This document shows, piece after piece, positions 52,274-60,222 of a stretch of 64,000 bases of DNA (positions are counted from its first letter, which is position 1; each line of letters begins with the position of its first letter). The stretch is taken from assembly GCA_965238025.1 (NCBI GenBank), contig OZ250162.1:2480001-2544000 (forward strand), written 5' to 3'. The notes under the pieces were generated by a model that made no database searches, was not told where the DNA came from, and saw nothing but the letters and a program-made list of their open reading frames with translations. The DNA is from Pelagihabitans sp965238025 (GTDB lineage Bacteria; Bacteroidota; Bacteroidia; Flavobacteriales; Flavobacteriaceae). Made by a program: the position numbers and the translations under genes.

Positions 52274-53026
52274 ATGACACAACCATACGTAAAGCAAACC
52301 ATAGAAAACGAAGTAGGGTATATTGAATTTTTTCACCCAGCTCATAACTCCTTACCCGGAGATATTCTAGCAAAGTTAGCTCAAACCATAACAGATGCGG
52401 GTGCTAACGATGCCATTAAAGTCATTGTATTAAAAAGCGGGGGAGACAGAACATTTTGTGCAGGAGCAAGTTTTAAAGAACTAATTCATATCAATGATGC
52501 GGCAACAGGAAAAGTGTTCTTTTCAGGGTTTGCCAACGTGATAAATGCGATGCGTAAATGTCCAAAGTTTATTATCGGACGTATTCAGGGAAAAACAGTT
52601 GGTGGTGGTGTTGGGTTAGCAGCTTCAACTGATTACTGTATGGCTACAAAATTTGCTGCAATTAAATTGAGTGAGTTAAATATTGGAATTGGACCCTTTG
52701 TAGTTGGACCAGCAATTGAACGTAAAATGGGATCAAGCGCTATGTCACAAATAGCGATTGATGCGAACTCGTTTTACCCTGCTGAATGGGCTAAACATAA
52801 GGGATTGTTTACCCATGTTTACGAAAGTACTTCAGCGTTGGATGAGGCTGTGAAAGCAACTGCAGAGCATTTATGTACTTATAATACTGAAGCCATGACT
52901 GAAATGAAAAAAGTGTTTTGGAAAGGTACAGACAACTGGGATGAATTGTTAGCAGAGCGTGCGCAAACAAGTGGGCGATTAGTACTTTCAGAATTCACAA
53001 AAGAAAAATTAAAAGGATTTAAATAA
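52274..53026 (+). CDS. paaF: 2,3-dehydroadipyl-CoA hydratase PaaF (crotonase family)
   Basis: This encodes 250 residues. Oxyanion region: GGDRTFCAGASFKELI, then RIQGKTVGGGVGLAASTDYC. The usual Glu pair of hydratases is only partly visible (KLSELNIGIGPFVV). It lies in the operon between PaaZ and PaaY where PaaF belongs. Its stop overlaps paaY by one base. Assignment rests on context as well as family. Confidence 0.8.
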   Translation: MTQPYVKQTIENEVGYIEFFHPAHNSLPGDILAKLAQTITDAGANDAIKVIVLKSGGDRTFCAGASFKELIHINDAATGKVFFSGFANVINAMRKCPKFIIGRIQGKTVGGGVGLAASTDYCMATKFAAIKLSELNIGIGPFVVGPAIERKMGSSAMSQIAIDANSFYPAEWAKHKGLFTHVYESTSALDEAVKATAEHLCTYNTEAMTEMKKVFWKGTDNWDELLAERAQTSGRLVLSEFTKEKLKGFK

Positions 53027-53622
53027 TGATTTATAGTTTTCAAGGATACATACCAGTTGTTCATGAAAGCAGTTTTGTGCACCCTTTGGCGGCCGTTACT
53101 GGTAATGTTATTATTGGTAAAAATTGTTATATCGGTCCAGGTGCTGCTATTCGAGGAGATTGGGGGCAAATTATTCTTCAGGATGGTGTTAACGTACAGG
53201 AAAATTGTACAATACATATGTTTCCTGGAAAGTCGATTACCTTAAAAGAAAGTGCTCATGTTGGGCATGGGGCTATAGTACATGGTGCTAATTTGGGTAG
53301 AAATTGTCTTATTGGGATGAATACTGTCATCATGGACGATGCCGAAATTGGGGATGAGAGTATTGTTGGTGCCATGGCCTTTGTAAAAGCGGAAACGGTT
53401 ATTCCTAAACGAAGTTTAGTAGTTGGTAATCCAGCTAAAGTTGTGAAAGAGGTTACCGACGAAATGATTGCTTGGAAAACAAAAGGAACGCAATTATACC
53501 AGCAATTACCAAAAAATTGCCATGATAGCTTACAAGAAGTAGAGCCTTTAAGAACGGTTCCAAAGCATATGAAAATTCAAGAAGGTGTTTATGATACACT
53601 TCGAGATTTTATGAAAAAATAA
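53026..53622 (+). CDS. paaY: PaaY, hexapeptide-repeat thioesterase / gamma-carbonic-anhydrase-like protein
   Basis: This encodes 198 residues with a left-handed beta-helix (VTGNVIIGKNCYIGPGAAIR and onward). The three zinc His are visible in NCTIHMF and HVGHGAIVHGA. PaaY is a thioesterase that removes dead-end CoA esters of the pathway. It is the last gene of the long paa operon and is followed by a REP-like inverted repeat. Confidence 0.88.
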   Translation: MIYSFQGYIPVVHESSFVHPLAAVTGNVIIGKNCYIGPGAAIRGDWGQIILQDGVNVQENCTIHMFPGKSITLKESAHVGHGAIVHGANLGRNCLIGMNTVIMDDAEIGDESIVGAMAFVKAETVIPKRSLVVGNPAKVVKEVTDEMIAWKTKGTQLYQQLPKNCHDSLQEVEPLRTVPKHMKIQEGVYDTLRDFMKK

Positions 53623-53627
53623 AAAAA

Positions 53628-53692
53628 GTCATTCCGAACAAAGTGAAGGAATCTGTTGAATGAGATTACCACACCTTTGTCCTGGTAATGAC
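53628..53692. repeat. REP-like inverted pair
   Basis: GTCATTCCGAACAAAGTGAA and onward at the left and GTAATGAC at the right form an imperfect inverted pair: the right half, reverse-complemented, is GTCATTACCAGGACAAAGGTG. Both ends read GTCATT. It lies between the stop of paaY and the operator of the next operon. Confidence 0.6.
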
Positions 53693-53700
53693 ACGAAAAA

Positions 53701-53720
53701 TAACTAACTAACATTAGTTA
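53701..53720. promoter_or_regulatory. Putative TetR operator of the E2-aminotransferase-E1 operon
   Basis: TAACTAA, six bases, TTAGTTA, with the same half-site and spacing as 41629-41648. It ends 5 bases before the ATG, so a bound repressor would overlap the ribosome start region. Confidence 0.65.
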
Positions 53721-53725
53721 ATACA

Positions 53726-55009
53726 ATGTCAAAATTCGAATTTAAAATGCCCAGATTGGGAGAAAGTATCACAGAAGCAGCCATAATAACCTGGTTTAAA
53801 AATGTAGGTGATACCGTTGAGCAAGATGAAATGTTACTGGAAGTAGCTACAGATAAAGTAGATTCAGAAGTACCTTCAACAGTTACTGGTATTATTGAAG
53901 ATATTTTATTTCAGGCCAATGATGTTATAAAAATAGGAGATACGATCGCTATAATAAAAACGGATGGTAAAGTAACGCAATCTAAAAAAACAGAAAGTGA
54001 AACAGAAAGAAAAACTGTAAAACCAGAAGTTAAAAAAACATCAAAAAAACCAAAGCAATTAGCAGTAGCAAATCAAAATAATAACACTTTTTTCTCGCCA
54101 TTAATTATATCAATAGCTAAAGAACATCATATTAGTTTTGAGGAATTGGCACGAATCCCAGCAACCGGAAACGATGGGCGCTTACGTAAAAGCGATGTGT
54201 TTTTATATATAAAAGAGGGACGACCTTACAAATTTGTGCAACCTAATATTGCTCAAGACCCAACGGCTTACCGTATTCCACAATTGAATTTGGATAAAGG
54301 AAAAGGAAAGATTGTAAAAATGGATAGAATGCGTCAAATGATTGCAGATCATATGGTATATTCTAAACATACATCACCTCATGTTACAGCCTATGCAGAA
54401 GCTGATTTAACCAATTTGGTTGATTGGAGAAATTCAAATAAAGAGGCTTTTCAAAAAAAACATAATGGTAAACTCACATTCACGCCATTGTTTGTAGAAG
54501 CCGTGGCCAAAGCGGTAAAAGATTTTCCTATGATTAATGTATCTGTTGATGGGGAAAACATCATTGTTAAAGAACAGATAAATATTGGGATGGCTACTGC
54601 TTTGCCTAGTGGAAACTTAATTGTGCCTGTCGTAAAACGGGCAGATACTAAAAGCTTAAAAGAACTAGCGGCCGATGTAAATAATCTATCCGTTAAAGCA
54701 CGAGACAATAAATTGAAACCTGAAGATATACAGGGGAGTACATTTACTATTTCTAATGTAGGAACCTTTGGTAGCGTTATGGGAACTCCAATCATTAACC
54801 AACCAGAAGTAGCCATATTAGCCTTAGGAATTATTAAAAAGCGCCCTGAAGTTATTGAAACCGAGAAAGGAGATGAAATAGCTATTAGAAACATGATGTA
54901 TTTGTCATTATCGTTTGATCATCGCGTGGTTGATGGATATTTAGGAGGAAGTTTCCTAAAACGTATAGCAGATTATTTAGAAAATTTTGATACAAAAAGA
55001 ACAATATAA
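53726..55009 (+). CDS. 2-oxoacid dehydrogenase E2 dihydrolipoyl acyltransferase
   Basis: This encodes 427 residues. A lipoyl domain (EVATDKVDSEVPST, lipoylated Lys in DKVDS) is followed by a Lys-rich linker, a peripheral-subunit-binding domain (SIAKEHHISFEELARIPATG then RLRKSDV) and the acyltransferase domain ending in SLSFDHRVVDGYLGGSFL with the catalytic His and Asp. It belongs to the branched-chain/2-oxoacid type. In the same operon as the aminotransferase and E1, and shares the TetR operator type with the paa operon. Confidence 0.92.
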   Translation: MSKFEFKMPRLGESITEAAIITWFKNVGDTVEQDEMLLEVATDKVDSEVPSTVTGIIEDILFQANDVIKIGDTIAIIKTDGKVTQSKKTESETERKTVKPEVKKTSKKPKQLAVANQNNNTFFSPLIISIAKEHHISFEELARIPATGNDGRLRKSDVFLYIKEGRPYKFVQPNIAQDPTAYRIPQLNLDKGKGKIVKMDRMRQMIADHMVYSKHTSPHVTAYAEADLTNLVDWRNSNKEAFQKKHNGKLTFTPLFVEAVAKAVKDFPMINVSVDGENIIVKEQINIGMATALPSGNLIVPVVKRADTKSLKELAADVNNLSVKARDNKLKPEDIQGSTFTISNVGTFGSVMGTPIINQPEVAILALGIIKKRPEVIETEKGDEIAIRNMMYLSLSFDHRVVDGYLGGSFLKRIADYLENFDTKRTI

Positions 55010-55014
55010 TTACC

Positions 55015-56082
55015 ATGTCATATACTATAAAAGTTAATAAAGTTGAAAAATCTAAAGTTGACGATTTAGATTTCAATAATATCCCATTAGGAACCACTTT
55101 TACTGATCATATGTTTATTTGTGATTATGAAAATGGACAATGGACAAACCCAAGAATAGAACCTTTGGCATTTATTCCAACACATCCGGCAGCCATGGCT
55201 TTTCATTATGGACAAGCCATATTTGAAGGCATGAAATCAACTTTAGATATCGATGGAAATCCTGCGCTTATCTGTCCGGAAAAAAATGCGGAGCGTCTAA
55301 ATTTTAGTGCTCAGCGTGTGGGCATGCCAGACTTTCCTGTAGGGTTGTTTGTAGAAGGATTAAAACAGCTTGTTGGCCTTGAAAAAAACTGGATTCCACC
55401 TATGGAAGGAAGCGCCTTATATCTTCGTCCGTTTATGTATGCAGACGAGCCTTTTATTGGTATGCGAGCAGCAACACACTATAAGTTTATCATCATAGCA
55501 TCACCATCAGGACCATTCTTTAAGAAAAGAATCAGTTTATATGCTGAAACAAAATTTATTCGTGCAGCTCTAGGAGGTACAGGTGAAGCAAAAGTTGCGG
55601 GGAATTATGCAGCTGCTATTCAACCTACAGAACAAGCGAAGTTAAAAGGATATGACCAGATTTTATGGTTAGATGCAGTAGGGCATAAATATATTCAGGA
55701 AGTAGGAACAATGAATGTGTTTTTTAAGATTAATGGTGAAATGATAACACCTAAGCTAGATGGGTGTATTTTAAATGGAATAAGTAGAATTTGTTCTATT
55801 GAATTGTTGCGCGCTCGTGGTTATAAAGTTACTGAGCGGTTAATTACAATAAATGAAATTATTGAAGCATCAGAAAACAATACGCTAGAAGAAGCTTTTG
55901 GAACCGGTACAGCAGTTGGTGTAGCCATGATTCAAGATATTGGGTATAAAGATAAAACGATTCATATATCAGATAATAACCCTGTTGGACAAATGATTCT
56001 TGATACAGTAAATGGTATTCGGTCAGGACGATTAGCGGATGAGTTTGGTTGGATGGTACCCATTAAAAACGAGTTGGTTTAA
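55015..56082 (+). CDS. Branched-chain-type amino acid aminotransferase
   Basis: This encodes 355 residues of PLP fold type IV. The likely PLP Lys is in GTGEAKVAGNYAAAI, with the phosphate-binding GTGTAVGVA and the substrate loop in LYLRPFMYADEPFIGMRA. The family includes IlvE type II enzymes that also act on aromatic amino acids. Its setting between E2 and E1 and under the paa-type operator suggests that the amino acid used here may be phenylalanine; this is inference. It ends 1 base into the E1 start (ATGA-type overlap). Confidence 0.88.
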   Translation: MSYTIKVNKVEKSKVDDLDFNNIPLGTTFTDHMFICDYENGQWTNPRIEPLAFIPTHPAAMAFHYGQAIFEGMKSTLDIDGNPALICPEKNAERLNFSAQRVGMPDFPVGLFVEGLKQLVGLEKNWIPPMEGSALYLRPFMYADEPFIGMRAATHYKFIIIASPSGPFFKKRISLYAETKFIRAALGGTGEAKVAGNYAAAIQPTEQAKLKGYDQILWLDAVGHKYIQEVGTMNVFFKINGEMITPKLDGCILNGISRICSIELLRARGYKVTERLITINEIIEASENNTLEEAFGTGTAVGVAMIQDIGYKDKTIHISDNNPVGQMILDTVNGIRSGRLADEFGWMVPIKNELV

Positions 56083-58133
56083 TGAATAAAGACATACTAA
56101 AAAAGGCGTTTTCAAAACTATGCTCAGCCAAGTCTATGACCGAGTTGTATGAGGCCAATTTTAAGCAAGTTTCAAAATATGTACATGCAACTTCGCGAGG
56201 GCATGAAGCCATACAAATTGCTCTTGGAATGCAATTATTACCACAAGATTATGCGTTTCCTTATTATAGGGATGATGCGATGTTATTGTCGTTTGGATTG
56301 GAACCTTATGACTTGATGTTACAATTATTGGCAAAAAAAGAGGATCCCTTTTCTGGAGGAAGAACCTATTATTCACACCCCAGTTTAAAAGATGACGATA
56401 AGCCCAAAATCCCGCATCAGTCATCAGCTACAGGTATGCAAGCTATTCCTGCAACAGGAGTTGCTATGGGAATGCAGTATAAAGAATTACAAGGTTTAGA
56501 TGATAAAACATTACAAGATTTACCGCTTGTAGTATGTTCACTTGGAGATGCATCGGTAACAGAAGGAGAAATAGCAGAAGCCTTCCAAATGGCAGCTTTA
56601 AAGCAAATGCCAATCTTATACTTAGTGCAAGACAATGGTTGGGATATATCTGCAAATGCCGCTGAAACCAGAGCTCAAAATGCTTTTGAATATGCACGAG
56701 GGTTTAATGGGCTTGAAGCCATTTCTATAGATGGTGCTAATTTTATTGAAAGTTATGAAGCTGTTGAAAAAGTTATTAGGACGATTAGAGAAGAACGTCG
56801 TCCATTTTTGGTTCACGCTAAAGTGCCGTTGTTAAATCATCATACATCAGGGGTTCGTATGGAATGGTATCGAGATGATCTTGAAGAAGCACGTTCAAGA
56901 GATCCATATCCAGTATTGAAGCAGCAATTATTGGACAATGGTTTTGCAAAAGATGAAATCGAAAAGATTGAGACTTCCGCTTATGCGGAAGTACAAAAGC
57001 ATTTTGAAAAAGCTATTAAAGCTGAAGACCCTACGCCTGAAGATTTATTTACTCACGATTTTGTTCCGACCCCAATTACTGAAGAAAAAGGAATACGTGA
57101 ACCCGAAGGAGCTGATAAAGTAGTAATGGTAGATTGTGCTTTATATGCAGTTGAAGAATTAATGAAAAAGCACAAAGAATGTTTGTTATATGGTCAAGAT
57201 GTGGGAGGGAGACTTGGAGGTGTTTTTAGAGAAGCCGCGACCCTCGCTCAAAAGTTCGGTGATGACCGTGTATTTAACACACCAATACAAGAGGCATTTA
57301 TTGTTGGTTCAACGGTTGGGATGAGTGCTGTTGGATTAAAGCCCATTGTTGAGGTCCAGTTTGCCGATTATATTTGGCCTGGTTTAAATCAACTTTTTAC
57401 CGAAGTAAGTAGAAGTTGTTATCTCTCTAACGGGAAATGGCCGGTTAGTATGATTTTAAGAGTTCCTATTGGTGCTTATGGTAGTGGTGGCCCTTATCAT
57501 TCGTCTTCAGTAGAAAGTGTGATTACAAATATTAGAGGTATAAAAATTATCTATCCAAGTAATGGAGCCGATTTAAAAGGATTGATGAAAGCTGCTTATT
57601 ACGATCCCAATCCAGTGGTTATTTTGGAGCATAAAGGATTGTATTGGTCTAAAGTTCCCGGAACACAAACAGCAACATCCGTAGAACCTTCTGAAGATTA
57701 TATGTTACCTCTTGGTAAAGCTTGGTTATTACAAGAGGTCTGGAAGCAAGAAGATGTTGAAACATTAACTATTGTAACTTATGGCATGGGAGTGCATTGG
57801 GCTTACAATGCATCAGGGGAACTAAATATGAGAGATCAAGTTGAAATTATTGACCTACGTACTTTATTTCCGTTAGATGAAAACACTATTATGACATCTG
57901 TTAAGAAAACAGGGAAATGTTTGGTGGTCACCGAAGAACCTTCTAATAATAGTTTTGCTTTGGCACTTGCTGGAAAAATTCAAGAACAGTGTTTTCAATA
58001 TTTAGATGCACCTGTAATGACTATTGGTAGTGAGAATATGCCTGCGATACCATTAAATTCTACCTTAGAACAAACTATGATTCCTTCTACCGAAAAAGTA
58101 AAGTTGAAGATTAAAGCTTTATTGAATTATTAA
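56082..58133 (+). CDS. 2-oxoacid dehydrogenase E1, fused alpha and beta subunits
   Basis: This encodes 683 residues. Residues 1-290 are E1-alpha: TSRGHEAIQIALGMQLLPQD, then the TPP site SLGDASVTEGEIAEAFQMAA to VQDNGWDIS. Residues about 340-683 are E1-beta: YGQDVGGRLGGVFREAATLA, NTPIQEAFIVGSTVGMS and VEVQFADYIWPGLNQL. It decarboxylates 2-oxoacids onto TPP and passes the acyl to E2. The E3 gene is absent. The interdomain linker (residues 290-340) contains a perfect palindrome coding ETSAYAEVQK. Confidence 0.92.
   Translation: MNKDILKKAFSKLCSAKSMTELYEANFKQVSKYVHATSRGHEAIQIALGMQLLPQDYAFPYYRDDAMLLSFGLEPYDLMLQLLAKKEDPFSGGRTYYSHPSLKDDDKPKIPHQSSATGMQAIPATGVAMGMQYKELQGLDDKTLQDLPLVVCSLGDASVTEGEIAEAFQMAALKQMPILYLVQDNGWDISANAAETRAQNAFEYARGFNGLEAISIDGANFIESYEAVEKVIRTIREERRPFLVHAKVPLLNHHTSGVRMEWYRDDLEEARSRDPYPVLKQQLLDNGFAKDEIEKIETSAYAEVQKHFEKAIKAEDPTPEDLFTHDFVPTPITEEKGIREPEGADKVVMVDCALYAVEELMKKHKECLLYGQDVGGRLGGVFREAATLAQKFGDDRVFNTPIQEAFIVGSTVGMSAVGLKPIVEVQFADYIWPGLNQLFTEVSRSCYLSNGKWPVSMILRVPIGAYGSGGPYHSSSVESVITNIRGIKIIYPSNGADLKGLMKAAYYDPNPVVILEHKGLYWSKVPGTQTATSVEPSEDYMLPLGKAWLLQEVWKQEDVETLTIVTYGMGVHWAYNASGELNMRDQVEIIDLRTLFPLDENTIMTSVKKTGKCLVVTEEPSNNSFALALAGKIQEQCFQYLDAPVMTIGSENMPAIPLNSTLEQTMIPSTEKVKLKIKALLNY
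56973..56992 (+). repeat. Palindrome inside the E1 coding sequence
   Basis: ACTTCCGC-TTAT-GCGGAAGT is a perfect 8-bp inverted repeat of the same form as the intergenic hairpins. It lies in the linker between the E1 alpha and beta parts and keeps the frame open. Confidence 0.8.
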
Positions 58134-58152
58134 TTGAATTGGCATTAGACAA

Positions 58153-58200
58153 ATGAATAAAATTATTTTATCTGGACTGTTATTAATATTGTCGCAATAG
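58153..58200 (+). pseudogene. Orphan 15-codon signal-peptide start
   Basis: ATG opens MNKIILSGLLLILSQ and then a stop (TAG). It looks like the first residues of a signal peptide whose gene is gone, left near the island end. Confidence 0.3.
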
Positions 58201-58258
58201 ATTAATTTTCAAGTATTGTCAAACAAATCCCGAGAAACCAAAATAACCTACCCAAAAT

Positions 58259-58293
58259 AAAAAGCTTTTAAATCATTGATTTAAAAGCTTTTT
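58259..58293 (+). terminator. Terminator of the E1 operon
   Basis: AAAAAGCTTTTAAATCA and TGATTTAAAAGCTTTTT form a perfect 17-bp stem with a one-base centre. It works in both directions, towards the island and for the tRNA-Lys unit on the other strand. Confidence 0.8.
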
Positions 58294-58314
58294 GAATACT
58301 AATGAAGTTCTTAA

Positions 58315-58339
58315 AGTGACCTGGCTGGGGCTCGAACCC
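58315..58339 (-). repeat. Right attachment repeat, inside tRNA-Lys
   Basis: This 25-base stretch is identical to 40524-40548. The tRNA stays complete on this side, as expected if the incoming element brought its own copy of the 3' end. Confidence 0.9.
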
Positions 58340-58389
58340 AGGACCCTCTCCTTAAAAGGGAGATGCTCTACCAACTGAGCTACCAGGTC
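58317..58389 (-). tRNA. tRNA-Lys (anticodon TTT)
   Basis: A 73-nt gene. The acceptor GACCTGG pairs with CCAGGTC, D-arm GCTCAGTTGGTAGAGC, anticodon stem-loop TCTCC-CTTTTAA-GGAGA, T-arm CTGGG-TTCGAGC-CCCAG. CCA is not encoded. It is the integration site of the island; its 3' part duplicates at 40524. Confidence 0.96.
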
Positions 58390-58640
58390 AAAATTTCAAC
58401 GCTAAAATTCCTTATTAGCGGCTGCAAATATAAGTTCAATAATTTATTTAACAAGTCGATTTTACAAGAAATTTATCCAGAATTTTTTTAAACTTTTTGT
58501 TTGGAACAGAGAATGAAGGCTTTTGTGCGCTAATGCAGTCTTTTTTTACCGGCATAGCACCGCTACGGTTGTACGAAAAGGACAAAATTAGATCACGAAA
58601 TGCGAAATTCGGAGGTAGAAGAAAAAGTTTAAAAGAGTTC

Positions 58641-58648
58641 TATCTTTG
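58641..58648 (+). promoter_or_regulatory. -7 box upstream of aroK
   Basis: TATCTTTG matches TAnnTTTG and lies 41 bases before the TTG start of aroK. No clear -33 TTG is seen. The rest of 58390-58689 holds no gene I can support. Confidence 0.4.
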
Positions 58649-58689
58649 AAAATGAAAATAATTCATTCAATTTTACCAAAAGAGATATT

Positions 58690-59205
58690 TTGAAAATAGT
58701 TTTAATAGGATATATGGGCAGCGGAAAATCTACCATTGGGCGAAAGCTTGCAGCGGTGAACTCATGGGAATTCATAGATTTGGATAATTACATTGAGGAA
58801 GCCGAAAGGATGGCCATTGCCGGCATTTTTTCCAAGAAAGGGGAAATTTACTTTAGAAAGAAAGAAAGCCAATACTTAAAAGAAGTACTTCAAAAGAAAG
58901 AAAATATTGTTTTGGCAACAGGAGGAGGAACACCTTGCTACGGGGATAACTTAAAAACGATTTTAAAAACTACCAACTGGAGTTTCTATCTTAAACTATC
59001 CGTTTCTTTTTTGGTCGAACGATTAAGCAGTGAAAAAGAACAGCGTCCATTGATAAAAAACGTTTCTACAGCAGATTTACCAGAGTTTATTGGAAAACAT
59101 CTTTTTGAACGTAGTTTTTTCTACAATCAATCAAAGCACATAATTAGTTGCGATGCCAAGAAACCTGAAGAAATTGTTGCGGAGATTGAAAAGAAACTAA
59201 TCTAA
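58690..59205 (+). CDS. aroK: Shikimate kinase
   Basis: This encodes 171 residues from a TTG start (MKIVLIGYMGSGKSTIGRKL). Walker A is GYMGSGKST, the shikimate-binding region is WEFIDLDNYIEE and the lid has SSEKEQRPLIKN. It phosphorylates shikimate on the way to chorismate. The 9 last bases overlap the convergent phosphoribosyltransferase gene. Confidence 0.93.
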   Translation: MKIVLIGYMGSGKSTIGRKLAAVNSWEFIDLDNYIEEAERMAIAGIFSKKGEIYFRKKESQYLKEVLQKKENIVLATGGGTPCYGDNLKTILKTTNWSFYLKLSVSFLVERLSSEKEQRPLIKNVSTADLPEFIGKHLFERSFFYNQSKHIISCDAKKPEEIVAEIEKKLI

Positions 59206-59694
59206 ATACACCATATCATTTTTAGCGGCAAACGCAACATGTACGTGGGTCTTTAACGACGTACTGAGCGAAATTCCTTTATAATCTGCCTTTACAGGAT
59301 ATTTTTTATGGTTTCTATTAACGAGTACCGCTGTTTTTAATTGCTTTAAAGGCGTTTTTAGGAAATGGTGTACCCCATAGATCAATGTTGTTCCAGAGTT
59401 TAGTACATCATCAACCAAAACCACGGATTTGTCCTTGTAGGCCCCTTGATCAATTGAGGTAGTTACCCCACTGGTTAATGGATCAGTTTTATCCATCATC
59501 ACCTTACAAAGCAAAATATCGGCCTGCGTAATTTTACGGAGTACCCTTTGTATTTTTTTTGCAAATTTTAATCCACCCCCGTCAATTCCGGCAATTACAA
59601 TTTCCTTTTCATCAACATTGGCCTCGTAAATTTGATAGGCAATACGATTTATTTTATGCTGAATTTCTTGATGCGATAGAATTTTGTTTTCCAT
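59197..59694 (-). CDS. Phosphoribosyltransferase (PyrR/Hpt-like)
   Basis: This encodes 165 residues. The PRPP-binding loop is VVLVDDVLNSGTTLIYG at about residues 91-107. The hood region near the N-terminus (EKEIVIAGIDGGGLKFAKKI) is like PyrR. It is either a uracil/purine phosphoribosyltransferase or a PyrR regulator of pyrimidine genes; the sequence does not decide. Cytoplasmic. Its neighbour upstream on the same strand is the S4 gene, 54 bases away. Confidence 0.85.
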   Translation of the reverse strand: MENKILSHQEIQHKINRIAYQIYEANVDEKEIVIAGIDGGGLKFAKKIQRVLRKITQADILLCKVMMDKTDPLTSGVTTSIDQGAYKDKSVVLVDDVLNSGTTLIYGVHHFLKTPLKQLKTAVLVNRNHKKYPVKADYKGISLSTSLKTHVHVAFAAKNDMVYLD

Positions 59695-59748
59695 GAATTA
59701 CAATAATTTCAATGTAAATATAATCAAGAAGGCATTAAGTCGATAATG

Positions 59749-60135
59749 CTATTCTTCCTCAAAGCTGTGCGCCGATTCTCGGTACCCCTCGATTTCTCTT
59801 CTATCTTTCTTGGTAGGCCTGCCCGTTCCCTTTTTTCGATAATAATCTTTTGAATATTTGAGCAATTCCTTTTGTGCAAAAGCCTCTTTTGGCGTGGTGT
59901 CTTTGCGATAGATAGGTACCAATTTTGCGCCTACACGACTTTTGGGAATATCGAGTACGGTTAGTTGATAATCGATTTGGTTTTTGCGAACCGTAATTTC
60001 ATCCATGGGATACACTTCCCGGGAAGGCTTCACCACCTGGTCTTTTATCTTTACCTGACCTTTTTTACAGGCCGTAGTAGCAATGTTCCTCGTCTTAAAG
60101 TAACGGGTACTCCAGAGGTATTTATCTATCCGCAT
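59749..60135 (-). CDS. S4-domain RNA-binding protein (Hsp15/RqcP-like)
   Basis: This encodes 128 residues. The S4 domain is at the N-terminus: MRIDKYLWSTRYFKTRNIAT then ACKKGQVKIKDQVVKPSREV. The C-terminal basic/acidic tail (KKGTGRPTKKDRREIEGYRE) is like Hsp15, which binds stalled 50S subunits. It is divergent from the FKBP lipoprotein gene. Cytoplasmic. Confidence 0.85.
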   Translation of the reverse strand: MRIDKYLWSTRYFKTRNIATTACKKGQVKIKDQVVKPSREVYPMDEITVRKNQIDYQLTVLDIPKSRVGAKLVPIYRKDTTPKEAFAQKELLKYSKDYYRKKGTGRPTKKDRREIEGYRESAHSFEEE

Positions 60136-60222
60136 CTACAATCCAAATTCTTTGTTAAGGTCTTCCGCAAAAATAACGGAAAATTGTATCTTGCGGCCCT
60201 GAATGCAGATAATATCGAGTAG

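Larger units (their letters stand above)
40524..58339. mobile_element. Genomic island carrying phenylacetate catabolism, inserted in tRNA-Lys
   Basis: A block of about 17.8 kb is bounded by a 25-bp direct repeat equal to the 3' end of tRNA-Lys. The intact tRNA is on the right and the displaced 3' fragment on the left, the usual result of tyrosine-recombinase integration at a tRNA. The block is visibly more AT-rich than both flanks. Its cargo is a TetR regulator, the paa operon, two GIY-YIG genes and an E2-aminotransferase-E1 operon. No integrase gene is left; clustered GCACC repeats at 40600-40684 may be its old arm sites. The island therefore looks fixed. Confidence 0.8.
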
